A stretch of DNA of 49,260 nt, from assembly GCA_031976175.1 (NCBI GenBank), contig DALYLR010000029.1, forward strand, positions 1 to 49,260, given 5' to 3'. Source of the DNA: DMER01 sp003451645. Lineage in GTDB: Bacteria; Pseudomonadota; Alphaproteobacteria; Micropepsales; Micropepsaceae. Under the pieces are notes generated by a model. It searched no databases. It had not been told where the DNA came from and saw nothing but the letters and a program-made list of their open reading frames with translations. How positions within the stretch are numbered: position 1 is the stretch's first letter; each line of letters starts with the position of its first letter. Shown here one piece after another: positions 7,225 through 16,091 of the stretch. Made by a program: the position numbers and the translations under genes.

Positions 7225-9420
7225 ATGGCTAAGTGTTCAGGACATTGGCGGTTTTTGGGTGCAGCCATGGCCATGGTGGCGACGCCATTCGCATATGCAC
7301 AAGAGGCAACCCAGGCAATCAACTTCCAAACCTACGCACCCAAGGCGACCGCGACACGCATCCAAGGCACGCAGGCGCCAGTGATTGATGGCGATCTTAG
7401 CGATGCTGTGTGGGCCCAAGCGCCCGTCATTGACAATTTCTATCAGATCGAGCCTGTCGTGGGCGGCAAGCCGCGCTTCCGCACCGAAGCGCGCATTCTT
7501 TATGATGCCGATTATCTCTATGTCGCCTTCCGCGCACTTGATGATGAGCCAGATAAGATCATGCGCGCCAGCATGAAACGCGATGGCGAAATCTGGAAGG
7601 ACGACGCGGTGCGGATCACCATCGATCCACAGAACACCGGCCGCCATGGCTATACCTTTGAGATCGGCTCGGGCGGCGTGCGCTGGGACGCGCTGGTTGA
7701 GAACAACAGCAACACGATCTCTGAGTGGAACACGATTTGGCATGGCCATTCTCGCGTCGATGCGCAGGGCTGGTCAGCCGAGATCGCGATCCCCTTCAAG
7801 AGCATTTCCTTTGACCCCAGCCAGTCCAGCTGGGGCATGAACATGGGGCGTTCCATTCGCCGGTATGATGAACCAGTGCGCTGGGCCAATATCAGCAATT
7901 CCGTCGGCTATTACGATATGGGCAAGGCCGGGCGCCTTGAAGGGTTGAGCGGCCTCTCCCAAGGTTTGGGCCTCGACGTGCAGGTGCTGGGCACCACCAA
8001 TTATGTCTATCAGTGGGACAATCCGCGCCAAGGCGATCTGACCTTTGAGCCGTCGGCCAATCTCTACTACAAGATCACACCATCCCTCACCGGAACGCTC
8101 ACCCTCAACACCGATTTCTCGGATGCGCCCTTGGATGCGCGGCAGGTGAATACGGGCCGCTTTGGCCTGTTCATACCCGAAAGCCGCGACTTCTTTCTGC
8201 AAGACGCTTCGCTCTTTGAGTTTGGCGGGAATGGTTTGCGCAACTCGCAGAATGGCAGGCCGTTTTTCTCCCGCAACATCGGCATCACGGATTTCGGCGT
8301 CGCCGACATCATCGCGGGCGGCAAACTTTCCGGCTCCATCGCTGGCCACAACGTGGCTGGCCTTTTCGTCAAGACGGCGGGCATCACAGGCTTCACGGCC
8401 GAAAAGACCTTGGGCGCCGCCCGCATCGCCCGGCCTATCTTTGGTGACAGCCAGATCGGCGCGATCTTCACCTTTGGCGATCCCTCCGATGATGAGGACA
8501 ATTATCTGGGCGGCTTTGACGTACAATTGCGCAATGACACGATCTTGCCGGGCCGTAAGCTGAATGCCGACTTCTACTTTGCGCGCAGCTCCAACGATGA
8601 CATCCAAGGCGATGCGTTTGGCTTTGAAGTTGCCTCATATGAGGACGATTTGGCGTGGTGGCTCAACGGCAAATATCTGGGCGAAAATTACGATCCTGCT
8701 CTGGGCTTTGTGAACCGGACCGATTTTCAGCGCGTCTATGGCGGCGTGCGCTACCGTGTGCGGCCCAAGGACAGCTGGATCCGCTTCTATCAGTTTGAGA
8801 CAGGCGGCGAAAGCATCTGGTCCACGAATGGCGACTTTGAGGGGCGCGATGTGTGGGGCAGCACGGGCCTGGTTACAACGCGCGGCGACGAGTTCTTCAT
8901 GAACGTCAGCAGCAATCTGGAAGTGGTGCCCGGCGCGTTCAACTTGCCCGATGGTGTATTGGTCCCCGCCTCGCGCTATGACAATTGGAATGTCGGGCTC
9001 TATGCCGGATCATCCCGGGCGCGTTGGTATGCGGGCAACCTGAACCTCGATTTCGGCCAGATCTATGGTGGCGACTATTTCCGCGCAGGAATCACGGTCG
9101 ATCTGCGGCCGTCACCCTATTTCTCCTTCGAAGTCCGCCACGATTTTCAGGAGTTCCGTCTGCCGGGCGGGTCGGTCCGCATCCATATCGACAGCGCGCG
9201 GGCCAATATCAACTTCACGCCGGACATGACGCTGACGCTTCAATCGGAGTATGACAATATTTCTTCCGAGGTCGGCCTCAGCGCGCGCTACCGCTGGGAG
9301 TTCATGCCGGGACACGAGGTCTTTGGGTCTTTGGGCCATGCCGCGAATTGGGAAGGCCGGGACTTCCGGTCCAACACGACAACGGCCGGTTTGCGGGTCG
9401 GCGGGACGTTTAGATTCTAA
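7225..9420 (+). CDS. CBM9-like / DUF5916 outer-membrane protein
   Basis: The protein is 731 residues from the ATG at 7225; a GTG at 7204 would add seven. A signal peptide ends near FAYAQE. Residues about 40-230 form a carbohydrate-binding family 9-like domain (PVIDGDLSDAVWAQAPVIDNF, then YDADYLYVAFRALDDEPDKI, and W-rich strands such as GWSAEIAIPFKSISFD). The rest is rich in alternating aromatic and polar strands and ends in GGTFRF, as expected of a beta-barrel inserted by the Bam complex. This is the DUF5916 architecture. Its molecular role is not established; a link to oligosaccharide or glycan handling at the surface is an inference from the CBM9 part. It stands alone between the sugar-acid genes and the polysaccharide locus. 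Confidence 0.8.
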   Translation: MAKCSGHWRFLGAAMAMVATPFAYAQEATQAINFQTYAPKATATRIQGTQAPVIDGDLSDAVWAQAPVIDNFYQIEPVVGGKPRFRTEARILYDADYLYVAFRALDDEPDKIMRASMKRDGEIWKDDAVRITIDPQNTGRHGYTFEIGSGGVRWDALVENNSNTISEWNTIWHGHSRVDAQGWSAEIAIPFKSISFDPSQSSWGMNMGRSIRRYDEPVRWANISNSVGYYDMGKAGRLEGLSGLSQGLGLDVQVLGTTNYVYQWDNPRQGDLTFEPSANLYYKITPSLTGTLTLNTDFSDAPLDARQVNTGRFGLFIPESRDFFLQDASLFEFGGNGLRNSQNGRPFFSRNIGITDFGVADIIAGGKLSGSIAGHNVAGLFVKTAGITGFTAEKTLGAARIARPIFGDSQIGAIFTFGDPSDDEDNYLGGFDVQLRNDTILPGRKLNADFYFARSSNDDIQGDAFGFEVASYEDDLAWWLNGKYLGENYDPALGFVNRTDFQRVYGGVRYRVRPKDSWIRFYQFETGGESIWSTNGDFEGRDVWGSTGLVTTRGDEFFMNVSSNLEVVPGAFNLPDGVLVPASRYDNWNVGLYAGSSRARWYAGNLNLDFGQIYGGDYFRAGITVDLRPSPYFSFEVRHDFQEFRLPGGSVRIHIDSARANINFTPDMTLTLQSEYDNISSEVGLSARYRWEFMPGHEVFGSLGHAANWEGRDFRSNTTTAGLRVGGTFRF

Positions 9421-9641
9421 CGGTCAGAGTATCCGTCTCGATCAAACCGTTCATGCTGCCCTTCGACCGGGCGCCACCAGATCACAACGGCTTGGTCCCA
9501 TTGGCCTGCCAGCAATAGCGTCGATCAGCGATCTGATGGTGTGCACGGGCACGCCAGGGTGACGCATGGGGGATGGTCAGCATCACGCCGCCCGGATATA
9601 CTGTGCCTTAGACTCAACACTCAAGGGTTGCAGCCTAACAG

Positions 9642-11645
9642 ATGAATGCAGAACAAGGATCCCGGCACTTGCGTTTTTTTGGTCTCCGCGCTCCGTCCCT
9701 GCGCTCAGGTCTGGCTGTTTTGGCCCTCGACACGTGTCTGGCGATGGTTGCCATCTTGACCGCATTCTGGGTGGCATTTGGTGATCAATTCGCCACAACC
9801 TTCCAGCATCGGCCGTCATTCCTGCTGTTCATAGTTCTGTGCTACGGCGGCTTTGCTGCTCTTTCCTACGTGTCACTGGGACAGCACAAGCAAACCTTGC
9901 GCTACAGTTCAGTCAAGGAGCTCCTGGTCCTCATTCAGAGCACAACACTGACCGTCTTCCTGTTCACCTTGTTCGTCTTCATTGCATGGCGTGCCGAGGA
10001 TGTGCCGCGATCAAGTGTGATTTTGACATGGCTTCTGCAAGTAGCCTTCCTGTGCACGCCGCGTTTGATGATGAGATTGACGTTTCGATCGGCCGTCCGC
10101 GACTATGCGAGCGAGCACGCTTTCAATCAGAAGCTGCCAATTCTCCTAATCGGTATTGGCGAGCAAGCACAAAGATTCTTGCGCGGTCTCAAACGGGACA
10201 GCGCGCCAGTCTATGAGGTCTTTGGCATTGTCTCGCCGGAAAAGACAATTCCCGTGGAGCGACATGCGGCAGGCAACGTCCCGCAGGCGCCCATGCTTGG
10301 CACACTGGACCAGTTCCCCCAGATTTTGAAGCAGGTCCGCCGTGACGGATTGAATATCCGGCATATCGTATTGAGTGACGCGGCCCTAACGCCAGACTCA
10401 ATCCGGACAGTTTTGCCTACGTCGTCCGAGCACGGAGTGATGCTGCTGCGTACTCGCGGAAAGACGGAATTGCTTGGCAAGCAGGATTTGCACAGCGACT
10501 CCGAGGTCACCCCCCTCACCTTGCAGGATGTCCTGCCGCGCGTCAGCCGCATCGATCGCGCCAGTATCGACGCAAGTATTTTTGCAGGCAAACGCGTTCT
10601 CATCACTGGTGCCGGTGGCAGTATTGGTGCGGAACTGTGCCGGCAGATTGCCACTTTTTCTCCCGCCTTGATCGGGTTGATGGAAAAGAGCGAGTTCAAC
10701 TTGTTCTCGATTGATGAGGAATTGGAGCGCGATTTCCCCCACATCGGCCGCGAAACGATCCTGTGCAACGTCCGCGATGCGACAGCAGTGGATCGTTGGT
10801 TCAAGAGCTTCAAGCCAGACATTGTCTTTCACGCCGCAGCGCTCAAGCATGTTCCCATGGTCGAAGCCCACCCTTTGGAGGCTATTCTGACCAATGTGGA
10901 GGGGACACGGATCATCGCGGACGCTTGCGCAGAATGTGGCGTTGCCTCAATGGTGATGGTGTCGAGTGACAAGGCGGTCAATCCGACGAGTGTGCTCGGC
11001 GCGACCAAGCGCTTGGCTGAGGCGTATTGCCAGGCGCGCGATTTGCAGGATGTGCAGGGCGGACCGCGCTATACTGTGGTGCGGTTTGGCAATGTCCTGT
11101 GGTCGACCGGATCAGTGGTCACTCGCTTCCGCCGCCAATTGTCGGAGGGTCTCCCTCTAACCGTGACGCATCCAGACGTCGTGCGCTATTTCATGACCAT
11201 TGATGAGGCGGTCATGGTTGTGTTGCTCGCCTGCTCCGAGAGCAAAAGGCACATGGAGCAAAGAGGCACCATCACGGTTCTGAAAATGGGTGAGCCGGTC
11301 CGCATCTTGGACCTGGCGCGGATCATGACAATGCTCGCTGGAAAACGTCCCGATCACGATGTGCCTATCCAGTATATCGGCTTGCGGCAGGGCGAACGCC
11401 TGTCCGAGGAGCTCATCCACCAGACGGAGAGCCTTTTGCCAACTGCGCATGATGGTATTCTGCTGGTCTCGCCGCGAACCATCAACATTCAGATTCTGAG
11501 AAGAAACATCGAATCCCTGGTGACCGCCGCAAGGAATGGCGATACGGCGGGTGCCTTGCACGCCCTCAAGAGCTGTGTGCCTGAATATGATCCGGCGCCA
11601 AAGGAAGACGTCTACGGAGTGCGCTCCAGCGAAGCGCGCGCGTGA
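9642..11645 (+). CDS. WbpM/CapD-like nucleoside-diphosphate-sugar 4,6-dehydratase (membrane-anchored)
   Basis: This 667-residue protein belongs to the large membrane-bound extended SDR family (WbpM, PglF, CapD), usually UDP-GlcNAc C6 dehydratases. The N-terminus has about four membrane helices (LAVLALDTCLAMVAILTAFW, FLLFIVLCYGGFAAL, TLTVFLFTLFVFIAW and one more), followed by a CoA-binding-like domain. The catalytic SDR domain has the cofactor motif RVLITGAGGSIGAEL near residue 316 and the active-site region VSSDKAVNPTSVLGATKRLAE near 440, where Met/Leu-Lys replaces the common Tyr-Lys. The C-terminal block LRQGERLSEELI is typical. It provides a 4-keto sugar for amino- or deoxy-sugar synthesis and is the first gene of the polysaccharide locus. 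It converges with the sugar transferase at 11745. Confidence 0.9.
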   Translation: MNAEQGSRHLRFFGLRAPSLRSGLAVLALDTCLAMVAILTAFWVAFGDQFATTFQHRPSFLLFIVLCYGGFAALSYVSLGQHKQTLRYSSVKELLVLIQSTTLTVFLFTLFVFIAWRAEDVPRSSVILTWLLQVAFLCTPRLMMRLTFRSAVRDYASEHAFNQKLPILLIGIGEQAQRFLRGLKRDSAPVYEVFGIVSPEKTIPVERHAAGNVPQAPMLGTLDQFPQILKQVRRDGLNIRHIVLSDAALTPDSIRTVLPTSSEHGVMLLRTRGKTELLGKQDLHSDSEVTPLTLQDVLPRVSRIDRASIDASIFAGKRVLITGAGGSIGAELCRQIATFSPALIGLMEKSEFNLFSIDEELERDFPHIGRETILCNVRDATAVDRWFKSFKPDIVFHAAALKHVPMVEAHPLEAILTNVEGTRIIADACAECGVASMVMVSSDKAVNPTSVLGATKRLAEAYCQARDLQDVQGGPRYTVVRFGNVLWSTGSVVTRFRRQLSEGLPLTVTHPDVVRYFMTIDEAVMVVLLACSESKRHMEQRGTITVLKMGEPVRILDLARIMTMLAGKRPDHDVPIQYIGLRQGERLSEELIHQTESLLPTAHDGILLVSPRTINIQILRRNIESLVTAARNGDTAGALHALKSCVPEYDPAPKEDVYGVRSSEARA

Positions 11646-11744
11646 CTCTACATCAGCGTTGACGAGGGGAGCGCCGCGGACTTCTGCGTCAACGCACGGC
11701 AGGGCCTCAGGCAGCGCACACACAACGCCCATGCGCGACAGGCG

Positions 11745-12500
11745 CTACATGATCCCTTTGCGCGTGATAACGATCAGTGCTGTGTGCCACAGTACAAAAA
11801 TGTCCACGAGCCAGCGGCCACGCTTCGCATAGAAGGCATCATAACGCGCCTTTTTGCGCGGCGACACCAGATTACGCCCGCGAACTTGTGCCATCCCGGT
11901 CACCCCAGGGCGGATCGCCATGGCTTCAGGGAAGTCCCACCTCGCGCGAATTCCGGGATCGGTGGGCAACAGCGGCCTGGGACCTATAATGCTCATATCA
12001 CCAACCAAGATGGACCAAATCTGCGGGAGTTCATCCAAGCTGGAGTTCCGCAGCAAATTCCCCACCGGTGTAATGTGGCTGACCGCGCCGTCCAGCTGCT
12101 CGCGCGGGACCACTGGCGCATCGACATACATCGAGCGGAATTTCGGCATCCAGAACACCCGGCCGTTGCGGCCCAGCCGTTCTGACCAGTAGAGGCCCGG
12201 ACCACGGCTTGACAAGCGCACGAGGACCCACAAGCCAAGCAGAAGGGGTGACCCAAGCAGCAACACGAACGATGCCAAAACAATGTCAGCCAGCCGCTTG
12301 AGCGGCCGGTCGGGCAAGGGGCGCCTTACTCCAAAGGGCCTGGAAGAAAACGGGTCAAGCCGGTCTACAGTTGCAAGGTCATCGGGCTTCATGATGACAG
12401 TTGACGCCTGCAACGTGTCGTTTGCAACGAAGTGGCTCTCTTGTGCGTCAAACATCCCGGCACCCCCGACCGTTCTCTGCTTCATTGCGGAACCTGTCAT
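11745..12500 (-). CDS. Polyprenyl phosphoglycosyltransferase (bacterial sugar transferase, monotopic type)
   Basis: The 251-residue protein has one hydrophobic segment after a short cytoplasmic tail (LKRLADIVLASFVLLLGSPL, then LLGLWVLVRL), followed by the conserved catalytic part: YWSERLGRNGRVFWMPKFRSM, SLDELPQIWSILVGDMSIIGPRPL and RPGVTGMAQVRGRN. The Asp-Glu pair of SLDELPQ is the active-site motif of the family (PF02397). It moves a sugar phosphate from UDP-sugar onto undecaprenyl phosphate, the first step of repeat-unit assembly. Pairing with the WbpM-like dehydratase suggests a modified amino sugar as substrate. The start at 12500 is uncertain; 12485 and 12455 are alternatives. It is the first of two initiating transferases in the locus. 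Confidence 0.9.
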   Translation of the reverse strand: MTGSAMKQRTVGGAGMFDAQESHFVANDTLQASTVIMKPDDLATVDRLDPFSSRPFGVRRPLPDRPLKRLADIVLASFVLLLGSPLLLGLWVLVRLSSRGPGLYWSERLGRNGRVFWMPKFRSMYVDAPVVPREQLDGAVSHITPVGNLLRNSSLDELPQIWSILVGDMSIIGPRPLLPTDPGIRARWDFPEAMAIRPGVTGMAQVRGRNLVSPRKKARYDAFYAKRGRWLVDIFVLWHTALIVITRKGIM

Positions 12501-12997
12501 TGGCGTCTCTATCCGTTTGTCCGAAGATCGAGCGGTGTTCTAACATCCGGGGAATGCAGCAGCAAGGCACACTGACCTCGTTTGGCGAGGTCCTGGTCGC
12601 CTCAGGGGCGAAACCGGCAAAACAGGCGGGTAAACGCAATCTGGATGGGTCAAAAGCGCAACACGCAACTGCTTTCTAGTCCGAAAGCGACATGTCTGTT
12701 TCTGGCGGACTTCGCTAGGCGTCCGCACAACGCCTTCCCGATGTGAACACCCCACTTGCGTTTACGCGTCTCTGAACGGGCCGTCTGGCAGAAGCGAAGA
12801 CCCGCTGGTTCGCACGCTTGCCTTCAAGTTCGCCGCTCCATATGGTCGCCCCGCAATGCCACAATGTTAGGCCGGATTTTCCGTTGGATGAGCCGTTTGT
12901 CCATCCCCCTCAACACCTGGAACGCAATGACAATGCCTTGGCACGCAACTGGCGCTAATTCACCCAACGTCCGCGCCTCGACTGGAAGCACTGCAGC
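12501..12997. other. Long intergenic region between two divergent genes
   Basis: This stretch of 497 bp lies between the divergent sugar transferase and galE. It holds a hairpin at 12574-12592 (GACCTCG, loop TTTGG, CGAGGTC) and presumably both promoters, though I cannot place convincing -35/-10 boxes. A TTG-started frame 12756-13001 overlaps the galE ATG in an ATGA arrangement, and another short frame runs 12842-12958. Neither has a ribosome binding site or recognisable protein, so I call neither. Confidence 0.5.
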
Positions 12998-14011
12998 ATG
13001 ACATCCGGCCAAAGCACCAAGGGCGCAAGGGTCCTCGTTACTGGCGGTTGCGGCTACATCGGCAGCCATGTTGTCTTGGCGCTGATCGACGCGGGTGCCC
13101 GGCCCATCGTGCTGGACGATTTGTCGAACGGCGATGTTCGCCTTCTGCCTGCTGGTGTTCCCTTTTTTCAGGGCAATTGTGGGGACCCAACCGTCCTGGC
13201 CAGGATTGCGCAGGATCATGGTCTCGACGCGGTAATGCACTTTGCTGGCAAGATCATCGTGCCGGAATCGGTTGATGACCCGGTCAAATACTACTCCTCC
13301 AACACTGTGAATTCACTGACATTGATGGAGTTCGCCAAGAACCACCACTTGAAGTTCTTGTTTTCCTCGACCGCCGCTGTTTACGGGGAAGCAGGCGGGG
13401 CCTCTTCCATCGCCGAGACGGAGCCAACGATTCCAATCAACCCATACGGCCGCAGCAAGCTTATGACCGAATGGATGTTGCGCGATTGTTCGGCTGCTTA
13501 TGGGCTCCGTTACGGCGCCTTGCGCTACTTCAATGTTGCGGGCGCGGATCCCGCCAGCCGTGCTGGGCAAGTTGGCAAGCAAGTGACCCATCTTATTCGC
13601 GTGATCTCGCAGGTTGCGCTGGGCATCCAGCCGCAACTGACCATTTATGGCACTGATTATCCAACACCTGATGGGACCTGCGTCCGCGACTACATTCATG
13701 TGTCTGATTTGGCGGACGCGCATGTCTTGGCCATAGGCGCGTTGTTGGGCGGGTCGGACTCTTTTACCCTGAATTGCGGTTATGGCCGCGGTGCCACCGT
13801 CCTTGAGGTCGTGGCCGCCTTTGAGTCGGTCACTAATCGCCCGATCGCAAAGGTGTTGGGACCGCGACGTGCAGGAGACCCGCCCGCTCTTGTGGCGCAA
13901 AGCGATAAAATCCGCTCGGTGCTGCATTGGCAGCCGCGCCACGACAGTTTGAAAACCATCGTGGAAACAGCACTTAACTGGGAACGCAAACGCTGGGCTC
14001 AAACGGAATGA
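12998..14011 (+). CDS. galE: UDP-glucose 4-epimerase
   Basis: The 337-residue extended SDR protein interconverts UDP-glucose and UDP-galactose. The NAD motif is RVLVTGGCGYIGSH at residues 11-24. Catalytic residues are Ser124 (LFSSTAAVYG), Tyr150 and Lys154 (NPYGRSKLMTEWML). Family marks RYFNVAGADP and DGTCVRDYIHVSDLADAHVLA are present, and the length is normal. It could supply UDP-galactose to the surrounding exopolysaccharide. Its stop overlaps the convergent fcl gene by 13 bp. The GalE (rather than other NDP-sugar epimerase) call is firm on motif grounds, but activity on acetylated sugars is not excluded. Confidence 0.93.
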   Translation: MTSGQSTKGARVLVTGGCGYIGSHVVLALIDAGARPIVLDDLSNGDVRLLPAGVPFFQGNCGDPTVLARIAQDHGLDAVMHFAGKIIVPESVDDPVKYYSSNTVNSLTLMEFAKNHHLKFLFSSTAAVYGEAGGASSIAETEPTIPINPYGRSKLMTEWMLRDCSAAYGLRYGALRYFNVAGADPASRAGQVGKQVTHLIRVISQVALGIQPQLTIYGTDYPTPDGTCVRDYIHVSDLADAHVLAIGALLGGSDSFTLNCGYGRGATVLEVVAAFESVTNRPIAKVLGPRRAGDPPALVAQSDKIRSVLHWQPRHDSLKTIVETALNWERKRWAQTE

Positions 14012-14967
14012 GGGATTGGTTGACTGGCATAGCTTGTCTTAAGAAACGCCTCGAATGTGAGAGCCAGTCCCTCTCGCAATGGAGTCTTGTTCATCCAGCC
14101 AAGATTACCGAGGAGAGTGCAATCGAGCCTTTTGCGGGGCGTTCCATCTGGCTTCGTTGTATCGAGGACAATCTGCCCAGTATACCCCACGGCGTCGCAC
14201 ACCATCTGTGCTAATTCGCGGATCTGCCCCGCCTCCCCTGAGCCGACATTCACGATCTGTGCCTCTGAATAGGTCTTGGCCAAAAACACCAGGGCATCCG
14301 CCAGATCATCGACATAGAGGAACTCACGCAAGGGCGTGCCACTGCCCCAAATCTCGAATGTGGGTGCCCCTTTGCGCTTCGCGTCATGCGCCTTACGCAG
14401 GAGCGCGGGCAAGACATGACTGGTGGCCAGATCGTAATTGTCGCCTGGCCCGTAGAGATTGGTTGGCTGCGCCGAAATGAAGTCGCAACCGTACTGCTTG
14501 CGATAGGCTTGGCAGAGCTTGATCCCCGCGATCTTGGCAATCGCATACCACTCATTGGTAGGTTCCAGCGGACCGGTCATAAGGGCCGTCTCTGGAATAG
14601 GTTGCGGCGCGAATTTGGGATAGATGCAACTTGATCCCAGAAAGATCAGCTTTTTAACCCCTACCCGGTACGCGGCCTCGACGATGTTCGCCTCAATCAT
14701 CAGATTATCGTAAAGAAACTCAGCAGGCTGCTGATCATTGGCCAGAATGCCGCCAACCTTGGCCGCAGCGACAAACACCACATCGGGCTGATTTTTCGAG
14801 ACCCATGCCTCCACTTGCGCCTGCCGCCGCAAATCGGCATCGCCACGCTCACAGGCCAGCAGTATGCAGTCCTCGGAGCCGAGCCTGCGCATGAGCGCCT
14901 GGCCCACCATCCCATTGTGACCGGCCACCCAGACACGCCGTCCTGCCAGGGCAAAGTGTTGCGTCAT
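13999..14967 (-). CDS. fcl: GDP-L-fucose synthase
   Basis: The 322-residue protein reduces and epimerises GDP-4-keto-6-deoxymannose to GDP-L-fucose with NADPH. The start is the ATG at 14967, directly after a GAGGGGGC ribosome binding site; an upstream reading would run into gmd. Motifs include RRVWVAGHNGMVGQALMRRL, VFVAAAKVGGILAN, FLGSSCIYPKFAPQP, and Tyr141-Lys145 in NEWYAIAKIAGIKLCQAYR. The C-terminal RKRLDCTLLGNLGW is typical of WcaG/Fcl. It is the last gene of manC-gmd-fcl, 10 bp behind gmd. It converges on galE with a 13-bp overlap. Confidence 0.95.
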   Translation of the reverse strand: MTQHFALAGRRVWVAGHNGMVGQALMRRLGSEDCILLACERGDADLRRQAQVEAWVSKNQPDVVFVAAAKVGGILANDQQPAEFLYDNLMIEANIVEAAYRVGVKKLIFLGSSCIYPKFAPQPIPETALMTGPLEPTNEWYAIAKIAGIKLCQAYRKQYGCDFISAQPTNLYGPGDNYDLATSHVLPALLRKAHDAKRKGAPTFEIWGSGTPLREFLYVDDLADALVFLAKTYSEAQIVNVGSGEAGQIRELAQMVCDAVGYTGQIVLDTTKPDGTPRKRLDCTLLGNLGWMNKTPLREGLALTFEAFLKTSYASQPIPHSV

Positions 14968-14977
14968 CGCCCCCTCA

Positions 14978-16051
14978 TCAATGATCCTTGGACTGACGAT
15001 GGCCTGCAACGGCTTGGACGCGCGCAACGTCCTTGGCAACCATTTCCTTCAGCAAATCCTTAAAGCTCGTCTTAGGGGTCCAGCCGAGCAGAGTTCGCGC
15101 CTTTGTTGCATCACCAATCAATTGCTCGACCTCGGTTGGCCGGAAATAAGTGGGGTCAACCTGGACACGCAGCTTGCCGGTTCTGGCGTCATAGCCGCGT
15201 TCGTCAACACCCTCACCTTGCCACGCAATAGTGACCCCAACCTCGGAAAAAGCCATCTCCACAAATTCGCGCACGGTGTGAGACTCACCCGTCGCCAGCA
15301 CAAAGTCATCCGCCGTGTCATGCTGCACGATGCGCCACATCCCCTCTACGTAATCGCGCGCATGGCCCCAGTCCCGCTTGGCGTTCAAATTCCCAAGATA
15401 GAGGACCTCTTGCAACCCCGCATGAATTGCGGCGACAGCGCGCGTGATCTTCCGTGTAACGAAGGTCTCGCCACGGATTGGGCTCTCGTGGTTGAACAAG
15501 ATCCCGTTGGAGGCGTGAATGCCATAGGCTTCGCGGTAGTTGATGGTGATCCAATAGGCATAGAGTTTTGCCGCCGCATAGGGCGAACGGGGATAGAAAG
15601 GCGTTTTCTCCGTCTGCGGAATTTCTTGGACCTTGCCATAGAGTTCCGATGTCGAAGCCTGATAAAAGCGCGTCTTGCCTGTAAGCCCCAAAAGACGGAT
15701 CGCTTCCAGCAGCCGCAAGGCTCCCAGAGCATCGGCATTGCCGGTATATTCCGGCGCCTCAAAGCTGACCTGGACATGCGATTGAGCCGCGAGATTGTAG
15801 ATTTCGTCGGGCTGAACTTCCTGAATGATGCGGATCAGGTTGGTAGCATCGATCATGTCTCCATAATGCAGGAACATGCTGATCTCGCGCTCATGCGGAT
15901 CGCGATAGAGGTGATCGATGCGCTCGGTATTGAAGGAGGACGAGCGGCGCTTGATGCCATGCACAATATAGCCCTTGCCGATCAAGAGCTCCGCCAGATA
16001 AGCGCCGTCTTGGCCCGTGATCCCAGTGATTAACGCGACTTTTTTTGACAA
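14978..16051 (-). CDS. gmd: GDP-mannose 4,6-dehydratase
   Basis: The enzyme converts GDP-mannose to GDP-4-keto-6-deoxy-mannose, the precursor of GDP-fucose made by the next gene. The fold starts with KKVALITGITGQDGAYLAEL, then VHGIKRRSSSFNTERIDHLY, YNLAAQSHVQVSFE, and the catalytic YAAAKLYAYWITINYREAYG. I prefer the TTG at 16051 (357 residues, start SKKVALITG), which fits the family's N-terminus. An ATG at 16117 would add 22 residues overlapping the manC end. Spacing to manC is 40 bp and to fcl 10 bp, so the three genes form one operon. Motifs and neighbours agree, so the identification is safe. Confidence 0.94.
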   Translation of the reverse strand: MSKKVALITGITGQDGAYLAELLIGKGYIVHGIKRRSSSFNTERIDHLYRDPHEREISMFLHYGDMIDATNLIRIIQEVQPDEIYNLAAQSHVQVSFEAPEYTGNADALGALRLLEAIRLLGLTGKTRFYQASTSELYGKVQEIPQTEKTPFYPRSPYAAAKLYAYWITINYREAYGIHASNGILFNHESPIRGETFVTRKITRAVAAIHAGLQEVLYLGNLNAKRDWGHARDYVEGMWRIVQHDTADDFVLATGESHTVREFVEMAFSEVGVTIAWQGEGVDERGYDARTGKLRVQVDPTYFRPTEVEQLIGDATKARTLLGWTPKTSFKDLLKEMVAKDVARVQAVAGHRQSKDH

Positions 16052-16091
16052 GACTGCGATCCAATTCCCATGGTGTTGGCCCTCGGGCCGC

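Noticed and set aside
7774..8607. 277-codon minus-strand frame
   Set aside because: Antisense shadow of the DUF5916 gene; no signal, domain or ribosome binding site.
12842..12958. 38-codon frame MVAPQCHNVR... before galE
   Set aside because: Balanced composition hinted at a gene remnant, but it is short, without a ribosome binding site and without recognisable similarity.
12756..13001. Small frame ending in an ATGA overlap with galE
   Set aside because: The overlap is suggestive, but the start is TTG with no ribosome binding site and the sequence is unlike any protein I know.
14981..16033. 350-codon plus-strand frame
   Set aside because: It is the exact antisense of gmd, whose motifs are complete; no family features of its own.
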